From contig DIET01000012.1 of assembly GCA_002418765.1 (NCBI GenBank), positions 21,083 through 85,082 on the forward strand: a stretch of 64,000 nt of DNA, given 5' to 3'. Made by a program: the position numbers and the translations under genes. How positions within the stretch are numbered: the stretch's first letter is position 1; the number at the start of each line of letters is the position of its first letter. The notes beneath the pieces are model-generated. The model made no database searches and was not told where the DNA came from. It worked only from the letters and a program-made list of their open reading frames with translations. Below, piece after piece: positions 7,141 to 15,485 of the stretch. Source of the stretch: Peptococcaceae bacterium UBA5767 (lineage in GTDB: Bacteria > Bacillota > TC1 > UBA5767).

Positions 7141-8415
7141 ATGAAAAACATAACCAATAGAAAAAAGCAGCAAGATACACCTCAGCAACACCCTCATCGT
7201 GGATACGAATCATTAGAGTTAGAAGGTCACGTTCGCTGGGTCCCTGTGGTGTTGGGAAGCCTTATCATGATGTGTTTGGGAACGGTGTACGCATGGAGTG
7301 TATTCAGGCTTCCAGTGCAAGACGCCTATGGGGTGGGCGCTACAGCTGGTGGACTTCCCTACATGGTTTCCCTGGCGGTTTATGCATTGAGCATGCTTCT
7401 AACCGGTCGGCATCTAGGAGATATGAGTCCTAGAAAGTTGATTTGGATGGGAAGCGCTTTGGTGGCTTTGGGGTGGATGCTGTCGTCTTTGGCAACGGGA
7501 ATAGGGGGACTGACGCTTTCTTATGGGGTGCTGATTGGCGCTGGCGTGGGCATTGCTTATGGTGCTCCGATGAACGTGGCGGCTCGCTGGTTTCCCCGTC
7601 AGAAAGGACTGGCCGTGGGTTTGGTGCTTTTGGGTTTTGGTATGTCGCCTTTGGTGACAGCTCCCTTGGTCCGTCTTTTGCTGGAGGCTGTGGGACTATC
7701 CAGAACCTTTATGGTGCTGGGTATTTCGTTTGGTATCCTGATGCCTCTATTGGCTGTTCCTCTTCGTATGCCGCCTTTGGAAGGAGCAGTTGTGGGCAGT
7801 GGTCGTGATCACGGTGGTGATGGTCATGAGGTGTCTACAGACCGTATGCTTAAAACCCGGTCATTTCCCTGGCTATATGGAACATTTCTTATGGGAGCGA
7901 CCATTGGTCTTACGGTGATCGGTTTGACTGGATCCATCGGGGTAAGCTATGTAGGCCTCAGCTCTGTTGCCTCGGCTGGCCTGATTTCGCTATTTGCGGT
8001 CTTTAACGGACTGGGTCGTCCCCTGTTTGGTTGGCTGACTGATCGTTTGGGACCACGACAAGCCATTCGGATATCGTTTACTCTGATCACGGGAGCATCA
8101 GTGCTTATGCTTGTGGCCGGCCCGGGACGACCAGTAGCTTTTGCCTTGGCGTTCAGTATTTTCTGGCTGAATTTGGGAGGATGGTTGGCCATTGCGCCAA
8201 CCACCACCTTGGCATTCTATGGTACACGTTACTATGGTCAGAACTACGGTGTCTTGTTTACTGCCTATGGGTTGGGCGCAATAGCCGGTGTCTTGTTATC
8301 CGGATTCATCCTGGATGTATTGGGTCGTGCTTCTTTCATCTTTGTTCTGGTGGCGGTGCTTGCCTTAGTCGGTTTGGGCATGTCCTATCGGGTGGTCCGA
8401 GAGGACACGTTGTAA
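7141..8415 (+). CDS. OFA-family MFS transporter
   Basis: A 424-residue, 12-helix membrane carrier. RWVPVVLGSLIMMCLGTVYAWSVF in helix 1 and the glycine-rich second half (GWLAIAPTTTLAFYG-RYYGQNYG) are typical of the oxalate/formate antiporter (OFA) branch of the major facilitator superfamily. Substrates of the branch include oxalate, formate, lactate and other carboxylates; the specific one is not readable here. AAAGGA lies 7 bases before the ATG at 7141 (a TTG at 7138 is less likely). It lies 48 bases after ppcA, so the two may be one operon for C4/C3 acid metabolism. A terminator follows. Confidence 0.8.
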   Translation: MKNITNRKKQQDTPQQHPHRGYESLELEGHVRWVPVVLGSLIMMCLGTVYAWSVFRLPVQDAYGVGATAGGLPYMVSLAVYALSMLLTGRHLGDMSPRKLIWMGSALVALGWMLSSLATGIGGLTLSYGVLIGAGVGIAYGAPMNVAARWFPRQKGLAVGLVLLGFGMSPLVTAPLVRLLLEAVGLSRTFMVLGISFGILMPLLAVPLRMPPLEGAVVGSGRDHGGDGHEVSTDRMLKTRSFPWLYGTFLMGATIGLTVIGLTGSIGVSYVGLSSVASAGLISLFAVFNGLGRPLFGWLTDRLGPRQAIRISFTLITGASVLMLVAGPGRPVAFALAFSIFWLNLGGWLAIAPTTTLAFYGTRYYGQNYGVLFTAYGLGAIAGVLLSGFILDVLGRASFIFVLVAVLALVGLGMSYRVVREDTL

Positions 8416-8436
8416 GTTACGGATTTGATAAGGATT

Positions 8437-8475
8437 CCCGCTGAGTAGCGTTTTGCTGCGCTGCGGGTTTTTTGT
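8437..8475 (+). terminator. Intrinsic terminator after MFS gene
   Basis: CCCGC (8437-8441) pairs with GCGGG (8463-8467), with a further inner stem (AGCG...CGCT), followed by T6. Ends the ppcA-MFS unit. Confidence 0.75.
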
Positions 8476-8644
8476 TTTCTGGGATTTAATGGGAACATTT
8501 CAAAATGAAAAGGCACTGAGCATCCAGGTTATTCCGTGGTGACTTCACGTTGGCGCCATGGCTTATATGCCTTGGATTATTTTTAGATATCGCTTATCGT
8601 ATGGTCCGTTTTGTTGCAAAAAGCGTGACTGCCATCAGCGGCGC

Positions 8645-8727
8645 AAGGTGCTAATAGTATTCTGAGCATTCCCCTTGATATACTGATTACACAGCAGTAA
8701 ATGGATTCTGGTTGGTCGCCTTTGCCA
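8645..8727 (+). repeat. Conserved intergenic element, copy B
   Basis: Second copy of the element at 208-290: identical AAGGTGCTAATAG, then ungapped similarity to ACACAG and AATGGATT. Here TTGATA-17 bases-TAAATG would place a promoter directly before the lipoprotein gene, whose SD (AGGGGAGGA) begins about 10 bases later. The upstream gap from 8476 holds nothing else recognised. Confidence 0.5.
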
Positions 8728-8750
8728 ACATAGGAGAGGGGAGGACCATA

Positions 8751-9395
8751 ATGAGAAGAAGTAAGGTTAATGTTTCTGGTGATGTGTTTCTGATCAAACA
8801 TCCGGTGTTTTTGCTAGTATTGATTTTTATTATACTATTTGGGCCGATGGGTTGTGAAGCCAGGGCGGAGCTAGAATATGAACCACAGCAAGAAGAAGAG
8901 GAATATGTGGATTCCACCATTGCGATCCAGTATGGCATGGATCCCACAGTGAGTCTTTTGGGGAAGAGTTTTATAGAAATAAGTCAAGAGTTGGGAGAAC
9001 CAGATGAAAAAGGATACAGTGAAATCTTAGGACCACATAACTTTATTTTGTATAGATATGACGAAGGATTTATGCGTTTTGCTTCTCCGGAATCCCTAGA
9101 AAATGATATTGCGGTCAGTATCATTGTGGGACCAGGGCAAGAAGTTTTGGGTGCAAAGGTGGGAATGTACTTTCCCGAAATAATCAGTGTTTTGGGGCCG
9201 CCGGATTTTGGTCCCGAACAGGGTTTGGATGATCTCTATTATATGGACTATTTTTGGGGATCAATCAGTGATGATCAAATACCAGAGTTTTATATTGGTT
9301 TTGTTGCTGTGTCAATGGATTCTCCTACTGATCAGGCATTCATCAAATGGGAAAATTTCCAAATGGATGAAATAGTATTGTTGGCTGCAAAATAG
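8751..9395 (+). CDS. Putative lipoprotein, function unknown
   Basis: A 214-residue protein with a basic N-terminus, a hydrophobic helix (about 18-32) and FGPMGC, a plausible lipobox with the cysteine near residue 35. An acidic linker (EPQQEEEEY) follows. The rest has two similar blocks, LGKSFIEISQELGEPD and VGMYFPEIISVLGPPDFG, resembling the repeated fold of DUF4309-type stress proteins. Probably anchored on the outer face of the membrane. AGGAGAGGGGAGGA precedes the ATG at 8751. It lies behind element copy B. No specific function can be assigned. Confidence 0.65.
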   Translation: MRRSKVNVSGDVFLIKHPVFLLVLIFIILFGPMGCEARAELEYEPQQEEEEYVDSTIAIQYGMDPTVSLLGKSFIEISQELGEPDEKGYSEILGPHNFILYRYDEGFMRFASPESLENDIAVSIIVGPGQEVLGAKVGMYFPEIISVLGPPDFGPEQGLDDLYYMDYFWGSISDDQIPEFYIGFVAVSMDSPTDQAFIKWENFQMDEIVLLAAK

Positions 9396-9492
9396 ACCAA
9401 TGATTAGGAGTTTCTGTATGCGCAAGCATTGACCCATGCGTTTGGGTTGTTTGCCGAACCAGTGGGAGAACATTGGAAAGGAGGTTGTATAT

Positions 9493-9651
9493 ATGAACCT
9501 GGAGAAATGTTTAGACATGAATATGAATACTGAGGATGATCGTTCTATGAAAATATTTGAAGAAACACATTGTGGGGATGAAGATATGCACAGGGACGAT
9601 ATTTATCTGGACAGTGATGATGCCAAAATGAAGATTTTTATCATGCTATAG
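9493..9651 (+). CDS. Small acidic protein, unknown
   Basis: A 52-residue, Asp/Glu/Met-rich peptide starting MNLEKCLDMNMNTEDD and ending KMKIFIML, with a GDEDMHRDDIYLDSDDAK acidic core. A near-perfect AAAGGAGGT lies 7 bases before the ATG at 9493; the longer frame from 9436 lacks one. No family recognised. The composition suggests a metal-binding or partner-bound peptide, but that is a guess. It lies between the lipoprotein and YggT genes on the same strand. Confidence 0.5.
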   Translation: MNLEKCLDMNMNTEDDRSMKIFEETHCGDEDMHRDDIYLDSDDAKMKIFIML

Positions 9652-9770
9652 CCTGATTTGGTCCAATGGCACTCATTTCGATTTTGCGTTCATAGTTCGA
9701 GCTGATCAAATAATGAGTGGAATTCTGCAAAACCTACTTACTTAAGCGCTATACGAAAGGATGGTAATTT

Positions 9771-10163
9771 ATGATGACGGAACAAGTATCTAAAGAAACG
9801 GAAACGTATAAGACCAAGCACAATAGCAGCAACGCACGGCGTATTATTTACACCATTTATGGTCTAATCTCAGCAGTTCTGGCATTTCGTCTTATCTTCA
9901 GACTGTTGGGAGCCAATGCCGAAAATTTCTTTGTTCGGGGCATCTACGCTCTTACGCAACCACTTGTGGGGATTTTTGAGGGTATTTTCTCTCAGTCGGC
10001 TATCAACGGTTCAGAGTCTGCAGCCACCTTTGAACCTGCTACTGTGATAGCGATGGTGGTAATTGCTCTGATTTCCTGGGTGGTACTGCAACTCATGCCA
10101 CCTCATGGTGGCAAGCGTTTGGAAAAAACAGAATACATGAAACAAGACAAACCTGAAAACTAA
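9771..10163 (+). CDS. YggT-family membrane protein
   Basis: A 130-residue protein with a charged N-terminus and two membrane helices (about residues 24-45 and 82-105). IIYTIYGLISAVLAFRLIFRLLGAN matches the conserved arginine-phenylalanine pattern of the YggT/CcmB3-like family, and NFFVRGIYALTQPLVGIFEGIF the amphipathic middle. YggT proteins are linked to envelope or osmotic stress and to cell-division loci; the mechanism is unknown. AAAGGATGG precedes the ATG. Fits the stress/envelope theme of its neighbours. Confidence 0.75.
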   Translation: MMTEQVSKETETYKTKHNSSNARRIIYTIYGLISAVLAFRLIFRLLGANAENFFVRGIYALTQPLVGIFEGIFSQSAINGSESAATFEPATVIAMVVIALISWVVLQLMPPHGGKRLEKTEYMKQDKPEN

Positions 10164-10662
10164 ATCTCTTGGAGTGAATCACAGGCGTTTTATGGTTCAA
10201 TAAAAGGCATTGCACAATAGTAGCGAGCGATGTGCAGATTCATGGAAAGCAGTGGACATAACAGTTTGTTTGCCTGGGTAAACCCGGAAAATCTACTGGA
10301 CAGTAAGATGGAATTGGTGCTTAGGATGTATTCCATGAATGACTTGCTTGCGCTGGACCAGACAATTGAAGTTAGGCAACAACAAACAAATGATCAGTCA
10401 TCTTAAGGCGGGTGTTTTCACTGGAACTGAATTGACGAAGTAGTTATAACCGTTTGGCTTATCCAGCGTGGAGAGGGGATAGCCTTGCGCAGAATGTATT
10501 AACCGGGAATCGAATCCAATGTGCAGTTGTCGGCAATCAGATGGGTTACTCTGTTTGGATGGTTAAGAATGCATAGAATGATTAGTTTTTTCTATATCTT
10601 TCATTTTTAAGAATGGAGAGCACATCAAAGTTATTGCGAAAAAGAATAGGAGTTGAAACGTT
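10164..10662. other. Intergenic with one possible small ORF
   Basis: Apart from the possible small gene at 10230-10406, no structure is recognised in this 500-base gap. The SD of the surface-protein gene (AGGAG) is at its end. Confidence 0.4.
10230..10406 (+). CDS. Possible small protein (58 aa), unknown
   Basis: The frame from ATG 10230 (or 10242) to TAA 10404 encodes a hydrophilic peptide with a helical LLDSKMELVLRMYSMNDLLA-type segment ending in QQQTNDQSS. The LLALDQTI run loosely recalls the S-x-x-L-D-x-x-I core of Spo0E-like peptides, but the match is weak. No good ribosome site is visible. Included because composition and length look gene-like. Confidence 0.3.
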   Translation: MCRFMESSGHNSLFAWVNPENLLDSKMELVLRMYSMNDLLALDQTIEVRQQQTNDQSS

Positions 10663-12411
10663 ATGAAAAGAACGCAAAAGAAAAAGTTTATACCAGGGAT
10701 GCTGACATCATTGTTGGCCGTGATGTTGGCTGTGTCTGTCATTCCTTCCGAAGGTATGGCAGCCTCTTCAACGGTGGACTTAGGAACGGCCTCTAGTTTT
10801 GGGGTTTTGGCAGGATCAGCCATTACCAACACAGGGCCAACCACCATCAGTGGGACTGCTGGCGGGGATATTGGATTGCATCCCGGAGATGATCCAACCA
10901 TAGCTACGTTCCCCGGGCAGGAAAGTATTACACTAAGTGGGGCAGTGCATTTGTTTGATGCGGTTGCAGAAGAGGCCAAGGCTGATTTGGTAACTGCTTA
11001 TAATGATGCTGCCGGTAGAACGACGGAAGAAACCATTACGGCTGACCTAGGTGGAACAACCTTGACGCCAGGTGTTTATACATCGGATTCTAGTATCGCA
11101 ATAACAGGTACTCTTACGCTTGATGCTGGTGGGGATCCCAATGCTGTTTTCATTTTTCAGGCTGGATCAACGCTAACTACGGCAACAAATAGCGAGGTCA
11201 GACTGATCAATAATGCTAATCCCTGCCGTATATTTTGGCAGGTTGGAAGTTCCGCAACGTTGGGAACGGGTTCATATTTTGCAGGCCATATTTTGGCAAT
11301 GGAATCCATAACAGCGACGAATGAAGCAGAAATAGATGGGCAATTGTTGGCACGCAATGGTGCCGTTACCTTGGACACCAATACCATCACAAATGTATGT
11401 ACGTTTTCTGGCTCATTAAGCATCACAAAGGATGTGCGGGGGTCTGTAGGCAACATGACTCTTCCAGAATTTGAGCTTACAGTTGTGGGTCCAGAAGATT
11501 TCTCTGCCACCAGGACATTCGACCAAGGGGAATCCTATACGTGGACAAATCTTGTGCCAGGTGAATATACCGTCACTGAGAATCGGTCTGGGCTTAGCAG
11601 AGAATGGAGAGTTGCCGGTGAAGGCGCTGTTGTGGTAACAGCAGGTGAGATGGCAATAACCACCATTACCAATTCGTACATCACTAGGGATGAACCATCC
11701 GAAGGTGCCTTAACGGTATCCAAAGTTGTTGCAGGAGATATTGACGACATGGTATTACCATTGTTTGAGATCACAGTGACAGGGCCGGAAGGTTTTTCTG
11801 CTACCAGGACATTCGTTCATGGCGAATCGTATACGTGGGATAGCCTTACACCCGGTGAATACACCATAACAGAGAATCAGTCCAGACTTAGTGATGAATG
11901 GACTGTGAGTGGTGAAGGTACCGTATTGGTGACAGAAAACCAAAGGGCAATAAATACCATTACTAACACATTTGTCTCTGAGGAAGAGACAAACTATGGT
12001 ACATTGACACTCTCAAAAGTGGTGGTGGGGGATATTGGTGATATGACGTTACCGTTATTTGAAATCACAGTTACAGGTCCAGCGGGCTTTTCTGCCACCA
12101 GGACATTCATTCACGGTGAAGCTTATACATGGTTGAACCTTACGCCGGGCATATACACAGTCACAGAGAACCGAGCCGGACTCAGCAGTGAATGGACTGT
12201 GAGTGAGGAAGGTACCGTATGGGTGCTGGCAGACCAGATAGCGCAGAGAAGCATCATCAATGAGTATGAAAAAAGTGTTGTCAATGATGTTGAGGATGAA
12301 CGTGATCTACCGATTCCGTTACCGGATACAGGTGGGAGCTTTCCATGGCTGACCTACTCGGGAGTGACTCTATTTGGGATAAGCCTCTTGTTGTGGAGAA
12401 GATGGAAATAG
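10663..12411 (+). CDS. LPXTG-anchored DUF3494 (ice-binding-like) surface protein
   Basis: A 582-residue exported protein. Residues 1-33 form a signal peptide. About 36-247 are a DUF3494 domain (VDLGTASSFGVLAGSAITNT at its start, NTITNVC at its end), the beta-solenoid fold of bacterial ice-binding proteins that is also used in adhesins. Three repeats of roughly 90 residues follow (about 250-340, 347-437, 443-535), each with FSATRTF-x2-GE-YTW, then PG-YTVTEN and EW-V; they resemble DUF5979/Cna-B-like stalk domains. The C-terminus has LPDTG at 553, a hydrophobic helix and RRWK, a sortase signal. Likely covalently wall-bound. No sortase gene lies in the window. Confidence 0.88.
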   Translation: MKRTQKKKFIPGMLTSLLAVMLAVSVIPSEGMAASSTVDLGTASSFGVLAGSAITNTGPTTISGTAGGDIGLHPGDDPTIATFPGQESITLSGAVHLFDAVAEEAKADLVTAYNDAAGRTTEETITADLGGTTLTPGVYTSDSSIAITGTLTLDAGGDPNAVFIFQAGSTLTTATNSEVRLINNANPCRIFWQVGSSATLGTGSYFAGHILAMESITATNEAEIDGQLLARNGAVTLDTNTITNVCTFSGSLSITKDVRGSVGNMTLPEFELTVVGPEDFSATRTFDQGESYTWTNLVPGEYTVTENRSGLSREWRVAGEGAVVVTAGEMAITTITNSYITRDEPSEGALTVSKVVAGDIDDMVLPLFEITVTGPEGFSATRTFVHGESYTWDSLTPGEYTITENQSRLSDEWTVSGEGTVLVTENQRAINTITNTFVSEEETNYGTLTLSKVVVGDIGDMTLPLFEITVTGPAGFSATRTFIHGEAYTWLNLTPGIYTVTENRAGLSSEWTVSEEGTVWVLADQIAQRSIINEYEKSVVNDVEDERDLPIPLPDTGGSFPWLTYSGVTLFGISLLLWRRWK

Positions 12412-12582
12412 AATAAATTTCCATCTCAATGTATCTGGTTTTTAGAAAGTAGTTTTCTGTTGTGATGAGGTCGTGTACTTCTACTCGAATGGGTGCCATT
12501 TTACGAATTCGATTTGATTTGTAAAGAATGACGGTAAAATAAAAGTGTGTCTGGGCGCTCGTTAAAAAAGGTTGTGAAGAAA

Positions 12583-12744
12583 ATGAAAATGAAAATGACC
12601 AAGAGCAAGGGAATGCTATTGCTCAGCATCTGGCTCATTGTGTCTGGTCTCGCACAGGTGTTCAGCATTCCCATTCCATCGATAGGCATCCTGCTGGCTG
12701 TGCTTGCTATTGCAAGTGGTATTCTCATCCTCATGGGATGGTAG
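12583..12744 (+). CDS. Small two-helix membrane protein
   Basis: The product is about 53 residues from ATG 12583 (GTG at 12574 or 12547 are alternatives). It has a lysine-rich start (KMKMTKSKG), then two hydrophobic helices split by SIPIPSIG, ending LILMGW. The layout resembles small DUF3096-like membrane peptides, but I do not assign a family. The SD is poor (AAAAAAGG, 11 bases upstream). Possibly another envelope-stress peptide. Confidence 0.45.
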   Translation: MKMKMTKSKGMLLLSIWLIVSGLAQVFSIPIPSIGILLAVLAIASGILILMGW

Positions 12745-12856
12745 ACTGAATATATCGGTAAGCATTGTACAGCATCTGAACATGGTTGCGAGAGATTGTG
12801 TGGGAGTAGGCATAAAAAAGTGCTGGAGTTAAAAATGCTATAAGGCAGTTATAGGT

Positions 12857-12884
12857 TGCGGTTCGATTCCTGTCGTCCTTGCAA
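12857..12884 (+). other. Possible tRNA 3'-end remnant
   Basis: GGTTCGATTCC at 12860-12870 is an exact T-loop with its flanking G and C pairs, followed by TGTCGTCCTTGCA where the acceptor strand would be. The outer three T-stem pairs are broken and no matching 5' half is found upstream. It looks like the leftover of a tRNA gene, such as an attachment-site duplicate, rather than a working tRNA. It could be chance. Confidence 0.25.
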
Positions 12885-12889
12885 AAGAG

Positions 12890-12935
12890 AAGTACCTAGG
12901 ACACAAGGAGATCCCTTGTGTCCTAGGTACTTTAT
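12890..12935. terminator. Perfect 19-bp hairpin terminator
   Basis: Bases 12890-12908 pair perfectly with 12914-12932 around the 5-base loop AGATC, followed by TTATT. It contains CCTAGG on both arms. Likely terminator, possibly bidirectional. Confidence 0.75.
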
Positions 12936-13114
12936 TCAGCGTATTTCATTCATCAACTGCATTTCTAAATTTTGAATACCGGAACGTATCACCATGATGT
13001 GATGATGAAAATGTCCTAACCCATTTGGTTATGGTCTTGGAAAGGTATGAAAAAGATCTGTGTAGGGAGTGATGTATCGTTTTCCTGCGAGCTAACATTT
13101 TTGGAGGGATATGT

Positions 13115-14995
13115 ATGGAAGTGAATAAATTAAAAATTTTGGTTGTCAGTGACAGTTTATCGAATGCAAAATATTTTGAGAATACAATCACCCGGTCCCT
13201 TCTGGAAACGGAAGTTTATATTGCTCAAGATTTGGCGCAGTGTATAAAACTGGCCAGGATCAAAGAACCTGATGTGATTCTGATCGACATATCAATGTCG
13301 GATGAAAAAAGTTTAAAAATAAGTCGTACTATCAAGGAGGATAAAATTCTATATTTTACCCCCATGTTGTTTGTAACCGATTTGGAAGCCGATCGCGAAT
13401 TGCGAAATGAGGCGATAAGGGCTGGAGCGGAAGCTTTTTTAGTGAAACCCGTTGATGATGCGATACTGATAACACAATTGGTGGCATTGGCCAAAATAAA
13501 AGAGAGAAATATTCTACTCAATATGCAACACGATGAACTTGAAGCTTTGGTGGAACGTCGCACCTGTGAGCTGAGGAATGAAATTATCGAACGAAGAAAA
13601 TTTGAAATAGATCTCTTGAAAAGCGAAGAGCTCCTTAGAACCTACATTGAAAAGGCACCAATGGGGATTTTCGTTATTGATGCGAAGGGGAAATACATTG
13701 AAGTAAATGAAATGGCATGCCAGCTCATGGGGCGTGCAAGAGAAGAAGTCCTAACGTTGTCCCTGGCTGATTATTTGACCCCTCTTTGTCTTGAAAAAGG
13801 AATGTTGGGATTTCATGAACTGTCAAGGAAGGGATTCATTGATGCGGAATATCTGGTTAGGAAAAAAGGTGATCAAGATTACTGGATCAATCTTCGGGCT
13901 GCAAAGATCAATGACAACTGCTTTATCGCTTTTTGTGTTGATATTTCGGATCGTAAAGAGAAAGAAGCCAGGGTTGAGTATCTGAGTTACCATGATTCTT
14001 TGACTGGGGCCTATAACAGAGCCTTTTATGAAGAAGAGATCAAGAAACTTGAGCGAGAAGAAAACCTTCCTTGTTCTGTGATCATTTCTGATGTCAATGG
14101 GCTGAAATTAACCAATGATACCTTGGGGCATGCTGCTGGGGATAGAGTTCTGGTTGAGACCAAGAGGATACTCAGCATGCACTTAAGAAGTGGAGACATA
14201 TTGGCGCGGGTTGGTGGGGATGAATTTTCTATCTTGCTACCACGGACAAGCAATCAAGAATCTCAGGAGATCGTTCATCGAATCTGGATGTCATTTCAGG
14301 GTTTCAAAGTCGACCTATCAAGAATCCCTATGAAAATAAGTATTTCCTTGGGATTTGCAACCAAAACAAAAATCACAGAGTCATTCTCTTATATTAGTAA
14401 GCTGGCAGAGGATTCTATGTATCGGAATAAACTTCTTGAACGTGAAAGCTTTCACAGTAATTTACTTGAAACACTAAGGGTAACGTTATTTGAGAGAAGT
14501 CATGAAACAGAAGAGCATGCTTCAAGAATGAGTCACCTGTCAAATAAATTGGGGCTAGCCATGGGACTTGGCAAAGATGATCTTAATGATCTTAAGCTGC
14601 TATCCTCACTGCATGATATCGGCAAAATTAGTATTGACAATAGTATTCTTGCTAAACCCGGCAAACTCACTGATGATGAATGGCTGGAAATAAAAAAACA
14701 CCCGGGAATCGGATACAGAATTGCGATGACTTCACCAGAACTTAGGTCTATCGCTGAGTATATCTTATGCCATCATGAGCGCTGGGATGGCGCAGGTTAT
14801 CCGCAAGGATTAAGTGGAGAAAAAATACCATTGCTTTCGCGTGTGATTTCAATTGTAGATGCTTATGATGCCATGACCAATGATCGCACATACAGAAAGG
14901 CCCTGACCAAACAAGCAGCCATTTCAGAAATTTATAATCATTCAGGCAGTCAATTCGATCCGGAAATAGTAACACTATTTCTAACTCTTGTTTAA
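13115..14995 (+). CDS. REC-PAS-GGDEF-HD-GYP cyclic-di-GMP protein
   Basis: A 626-residue cytoplasmic signalling protein. Residues about 6-125 are a response-regulator receiver (DVILIDISMSD holds the phospho-Asp, LVKPVD the switch Lys). A coiled linker leads to a PAS domain (about 168-285), then a GGDEF domain with an intact GGDEF near 367, so diguanylate cyclase activity is expected. The C-terminal HD-GYP domain has HDIGK near 502 and HHERWDGAGYP near 552, so it should hydrolyse c-di-GMP. Having both activities implies input-dependent switching. GGAGGG precedes the ATG. No partner kinase is adjacent; the next genes are also signalling proteins. Confidence 0.92.
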   Translation: MEVNKLKILVVSDSLSNAKYFENTITRSLLETEVYIAQDLAQCIKLARIKEPDVILIDISMSDEKSLKISRTIKEDKILYFTPMLFVTDLEADRELRNEAIRAGAEAFLVKPVDDAILITQLVALAKIKERNILLNMQHDELEALVERRTCELRNEIIERRKFEIDLLKSEELLRTYIEKAPMGIFVIDAKGKYIEVNEMACQLMGRAREEVLTLSLADYLTPLCLEKGMLGFHELSRKGFIDAEYLVRKKGDQDYWINLRAAKINDNCFIAFCVDISDRKEKEARVEYLSYHDSLTGAYNRAFYEEEIKKLEREENLPCSVIISDVNGLKLTNDTLGHAAGDRVLVETKRILSMHLRSGDILARVGGDEFSILLPRTSNQESQEIVHRIWMSFQGFKVDLSRIPMKISISLGFATKTKITESFSYISKLAEDSMYRNKLLERESFHSNLLETLRVTLFERSHETEEHASRMSHLSNKLGLAMGLGKDDLNDLKLLSSLHDIGKISIDNSILAKPGKLTDDEWLEIKKHPGIGYRIAMTSPELRSIAEYILCHHERWDGAGYPQGLSGEKIPLLSRVISIVDAYDAMTNDRTYRKALTKQAAISEIYNHSGSQFDPEIVTLFLTLV

Positions 14996-15485
14996 AGCAA
15001 CGTTACAACGAATTGGTCGCTTATGGGCTATCAGGGAGGTTGGGCTCTGATAATCAGTGTATTTCGTTGCGTCAAGACCATTACCTCCGGAGCAGGGATT
15101 GTTGAGAAACAGTAATGAGTTTTTGTCAGTGCTAACTTGGATCGCTTGCCTATCAGCTATTCTATGGTGGGATTTCCGTTAGGAATATCATTTCAACCAG
15201 TCTGTTGCGTTTTGGGTTTTCAACCGGCTGCGTAGGACTGATTTTCTTTGTAGCGAAAATGGTTTATACTTATTTGTAGATAGTATGTTGTGAATACAGT
15301 ACAAATATTTTGGAATGCAAACAATGTTACATCATAAAGCAGGAATGAACTGGAATTTTGTCGTAGTTATTACAGGAAAACTTGTTCATAAAGATGATCG
15401 TATCAGGATTGATTTTGCTGTGGATTTCTCAGGAGATACAGAAAGCATGTATTTCTCTATTGTTTGAAAAATGAAGGTAGATAAG
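14996..15485. other. Intergenic, nothing firm
   Basis: A 490-base gap before the CheB-CheR gene. I see no gene, no clear terminator and no known riboswitch core. Confidence 0.4.

Larger units (their letters stand above)
12745..13114. other. Intergenic with tRNA-like remnant and terminator
   Basis: No gene is supported. It contains a tRNA T-arm-like fragment (12857-12884) and a perfect hairpin (12890-12932). GGAGGG before 13115 is the SD of the next gene. Confidence 0.5.
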
